A stretch of DNA of 64,000 bases, from the NCBI GenBank assembly GCA_022749755.1, contig CM040448.1, positions 12,584,481 through 12,648,480 of the forward strand, in the 5' to 3' direction. Of this stretch, positions 61,901 to 64,000 are shown one piece after another. This DNA comes from Azadirachta indica (Eukaryota > Streptophyta > Magnoliopsida > Sapindales > Meliaceae). The position numbers were made by a program, and so were the translations under genes. The notes beneath the pieces are model-generated. The model searched no databases. It was not told the DNA's origin and saw nothing but the letters and a program-made list of their open reading frames with translations. Numbering within the stretch: position 1 is the first letter of the stretch; each line of letters begins with the position of its first letter.

Positions 61901-63235
61901 ATGGCTAGCATAATCCATTTTCATTCCATTTTCTTTGCTGTGATAGCGTTGATATTCATATGTCTTCTAAATTTACCTATAGAAGCTACTAATTATGGTG
62001 CCTTGAGTATCGATTTGATCCATCGAGACTCCCCCAACTCTCCCTTGTACAAGCCTGATGAAACTCCAATGGAGCGTTTCAATAACCTTTTCAGACATAG
62101 TTATTCTCGCCTTAACAGGTTAAATATGATTTCATTAAATCCCAATGATGTCCAATCGGATACATCATCTGATGATGGTCACTATCTCATGAAATTCTCC
62201 ATCGGTACTCCCCCACAGGAATTCTACGGCATTGTTGACACAGGTAGCGATCTTACGTGGGCACAATGTCTACCTTGTGAACAATGTTATAAACAACTAA
62301 ACCCTATTTATAATCCTACAATATCATCTTCATATAAGGAAATTTCTTGTCAATCAGAACAATGCCATCTTCTTGATACAGTATCGTGTTCTTCTCAACA
62401 ACTTTGCAACTACACTTACGGTTATGGAGGCAATCAGTTAACTAAAGGTGTTCTTGCAACAGAAAAAATCACTTTTGGTTCTAATTCCGGAAATTCTACT
62501 GTTCTAGACGATATTGTTTTTGGTTGTGGCCACAATAACACTGGAGGATTTAATGAAAATGAAATGGGTTTAGTAGGACTAGGAGGTAGGAATTTGTCAC
62601 TCACTTCTCAAATCTGCTCCCGATTAGGAACAAACAAGTTCTCTTATTGCTTAGTGCCGTTTAGTACAAATCCTAATATTACAAGCAAGATACACTTCGG
62701 AAGTGGAAGTGAAGTTTCCGGAGATGATGTGGTTTCAACTTCTCTAGTTCCTAAAGACGACCCGACCTATCATTTTGTCACGTTGGAAGGAATCAGTGTC
62801 GGAAACAAGTTCATCCCCTACAATAATTCTTCGACAACATTGTCAAAGGGTAATGTACTTATCGACACAGGAGTACCGCCAACACTTTTACCTCAGGACT
62901 TTTACAATCGATTGGAACAGGAAGTGAAGAATGCAATTAAGCTAACCCCGTATCAGGATCCTCAATTGGGATTACAACTTTGTTATAAAAGCCAAGCTAT
63001 GGTTGATATTGCACCAATATTAACAGCACATTTTGATGGAGGTGCCAAGGTGCAGTTGGGTCCAACAAGCACGTTCATTCCACCACCTCTGGATGGCGTT
63101 TTATGCTTTGCGATACTGCCGGTTGATGCCGATGTTGGTATATATGGCAACTTTGCTCAATCAAATTATTTCATTGGCTATGATTTAGATAAGCAAACAG
63201 TATCTTTCAAGCCAGCTGTTTGTACCAAACAGTAG
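61901..63235 (+). CDS. Secreted aspartic protease, CDR1/nepenthesin type
   Basis: Intronless gene for a 444-residue pepsin-like protease (family A1B), the group that includes apoplastic CDR1, a disease-resistance protease in Arabidopsis. The start is the ATG at 61901; the frame stays open upstream only through a TTG. A signal peptide (MASIIHFHSIFFAVIALIF to about residue 29) precedes a prosegment with the clan hallmark LSIDLIHRDSPNSPLYKP. Mature domain starts about residue 90: YLMKFSIGTPPQEFYGIVDTGSDLTWAQC, cited in parts, with catalytic Asp113 in DTGS, then the Cys-rich nepenthesin insert (QCLPCEQCYKQLNP). The second catalytic Asp322 is in VLIDTGVPPTLLP, where the usual Ser/Thr of D-T/S-G-T/S is Val. 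The C-terminus GIYGNFAQSNYFIGYDLDKQTVSFKPAVC is family-typical. Several NxS/T sites suggest glycosylation. Confidence 0.93.
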   Translation: MASIIHFHSIFFAVIALIFICLLNLPIEATNYGALSIDLIHRDSPNSPLYKPDETPMERFNNLFRHSYSRLNRLNMISLNPNDVQSDTSSDDGHYLMKFSIGTPPQEFYGIVDTGSDLTWAQCLPCEQCYKQLNPIYNPTISSSYKEISCQSEQCHLLDTVSCSSQQLCNYTYGYGGNQLTKGVLATEKITFGSNSGNSTVLDDIVFGCGHNNTGGFNENEMGLVGLGGRNLSLTSQICSRLGTNKFSYCLVPFSTNPNITSKIHFGSGSEVSGDDVVSTSLVPKDDPTYHFVTLEGISVGNKFIPYNNSSTTLSKGNVLIDTGVPPTLLPQDFYNRLEQEVKNAIKLTPYQDPQLGLQLCYKSQAMVDIAPILTAHFDGGAKVQLGPTSTFIPPPLDGVLCFAILPVDADVGIYGNFAQSNYFIGYDLDKQTVSFKPAVCTKQ

Positions 63236-64000
63236 CATACTAGTGGCAAATTATCTGCATCTTCAGTTAAATCGATCGAATTTTAATTTGTATTATTTGT
63301 CTTTAATTTATTTACATTTCTGTGTGTCAAGTTGAGCACGTGATCGTTGTTATTTTTAATTTGTCTAAACTAAAATAAATATATACAGATGACAAGGGAG
63401 TTGTTCGAGTAGCAAAGTACTCCCTAAAATAATGATAAACGAGATCTTGTTGCGTTGACGTTGGGTGATTAATTCTTTCGTTTAATTTAATTAATGAAAT
63501 TATTAATTGTTTAAAGTGTATTAATATATAGTATTTATAATATTATTTTATATAACGTAAATAGAAGTTTAGAAAACTTTCCTGGTGGGGAGCAGCGGTC
63601 GAGGCAAGATAGATAGCAGTTGATTTATTCGATTTTAAATTTTCAATGCATTTCCACTCAAATCTGAGAGGCGTAGGAAGTCGAATTCTGAATACAAATA
63701 CATAATTTCTTGGATTAGATCTGCCCTGTCTTTTTATATAAAATTTTAGATGTGTGAATCGGTATAATTTAATGGTTAGATTTAAACTCGATCTTGGATT
63801 AATTGTAATACAATATATACTTTTAATAATTAAAAATTGTGAAAAAAATTATATATATATATATATATAAAGATGATGGTAAGAATGTCTCATTTTTTCA
63901 GAATCAGAAAGCCGTATTTCCTTTTTTTTTTTTCCATTATTTCCAATATAAAACTGTGTAGCAGATACTATCTTTTATTAGTAAATAAAATACAGGACGC
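63236..64000. other. 3' flank of the protease gene to window end
   Basis: 3'UTR followed by AT-rich DNA with a TA run near 63850-63869. No gene is seen. Confidence 0.6.

Noticed and set aside
1..64000. CRISPR arrays, rRNA, tRNA, known miRNA sequences, organellar insertions
   Set aside because: Scanned by eye for regular spacer repeats, tRNA-like boxes and the common conserved plant miRNA sequences; none were convincing. A tRNAscan and miRNA search could still find ones I missed.

Overview
The window is nuclear DNA of a flowering plant, almost certainly a eudicot and probably a woody rosid. The clade is inferred from protein character and gene order, not from a search. The evidence is spliced genes with GT-AG introns, plant-only families (DTX-type MATE, F-box/PP2-A, CRR1, CCB2, SEUSS-like, nepenthesin-type protease), many dinucleotide and trinucleotide microsatellites, and very AT-rich gene deserts. 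No CRISPR array, operon, tRNA, rRNA or organellar insertion was recognised.

Layout. 1-974 is upstream DNA and promoter; 975-2648 (+) is an intronless MATE/DTX transporter. 2649-18467 is a 15.8 kb AT-rich desert with microsatellites and a few GC-richer islands. 18468-19812 (-) is a four-exon BAG1-type co-chaperone. 25433-27921 (+) is ten-exon CRR1 and 28790-31814 (-) is seven-exon CCB2; these convergent neighbours both serve chloroplast electron-transport complexes. CCB2 carries a solo LTR in an intron. 36459-42495 (+) is an SLK2-type SEUSS-like co-regulator with a 5'UTR intron and a MITE in a coding-region intron. 44221-46598 (-) is an F-box/PP2-A protein. 50329-52527 (-) is a RING-H2 protein with an apparent internal exon duplication. 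54011-56366 (-) is RNA polymerase subunit NRPB6/RPB6. 57881-58766 (-) is a decayed cytochrome P450 pseudogene. 59235-60208 is an undescribed element with long terminal inverted repeats (MULE-like). 61901-63235 (+) is a secreted CDR1-type aspartic protease.

How the genes relate. They do not form a pathway, but their order is informative. From memory of Arabidopsis, DTX50, BAG1, CRR1, CCB2, PP2-A14, a RING gene and NRPB6A lie close together near At5g519xx-At5g521xx, whereas SLK2 and BAG2 lie together near At5g620xx-At5g621xx. This window has one BAG gene and the SLK2-type gene inside one run, so it looks like the unduplicated ancestral order that was split by duplication and gene loss in Arabidopsis. 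Exon boundaries were set by hand from splice signals and reading-frame continuity; for every spliced gene the summed exon length is a multiple of three and ends in a stop. I found no convincing new multi-gene system. The most novel items are the TIR element, the exon duplication in the RING gene and the altered second catalytic motif of the protease.
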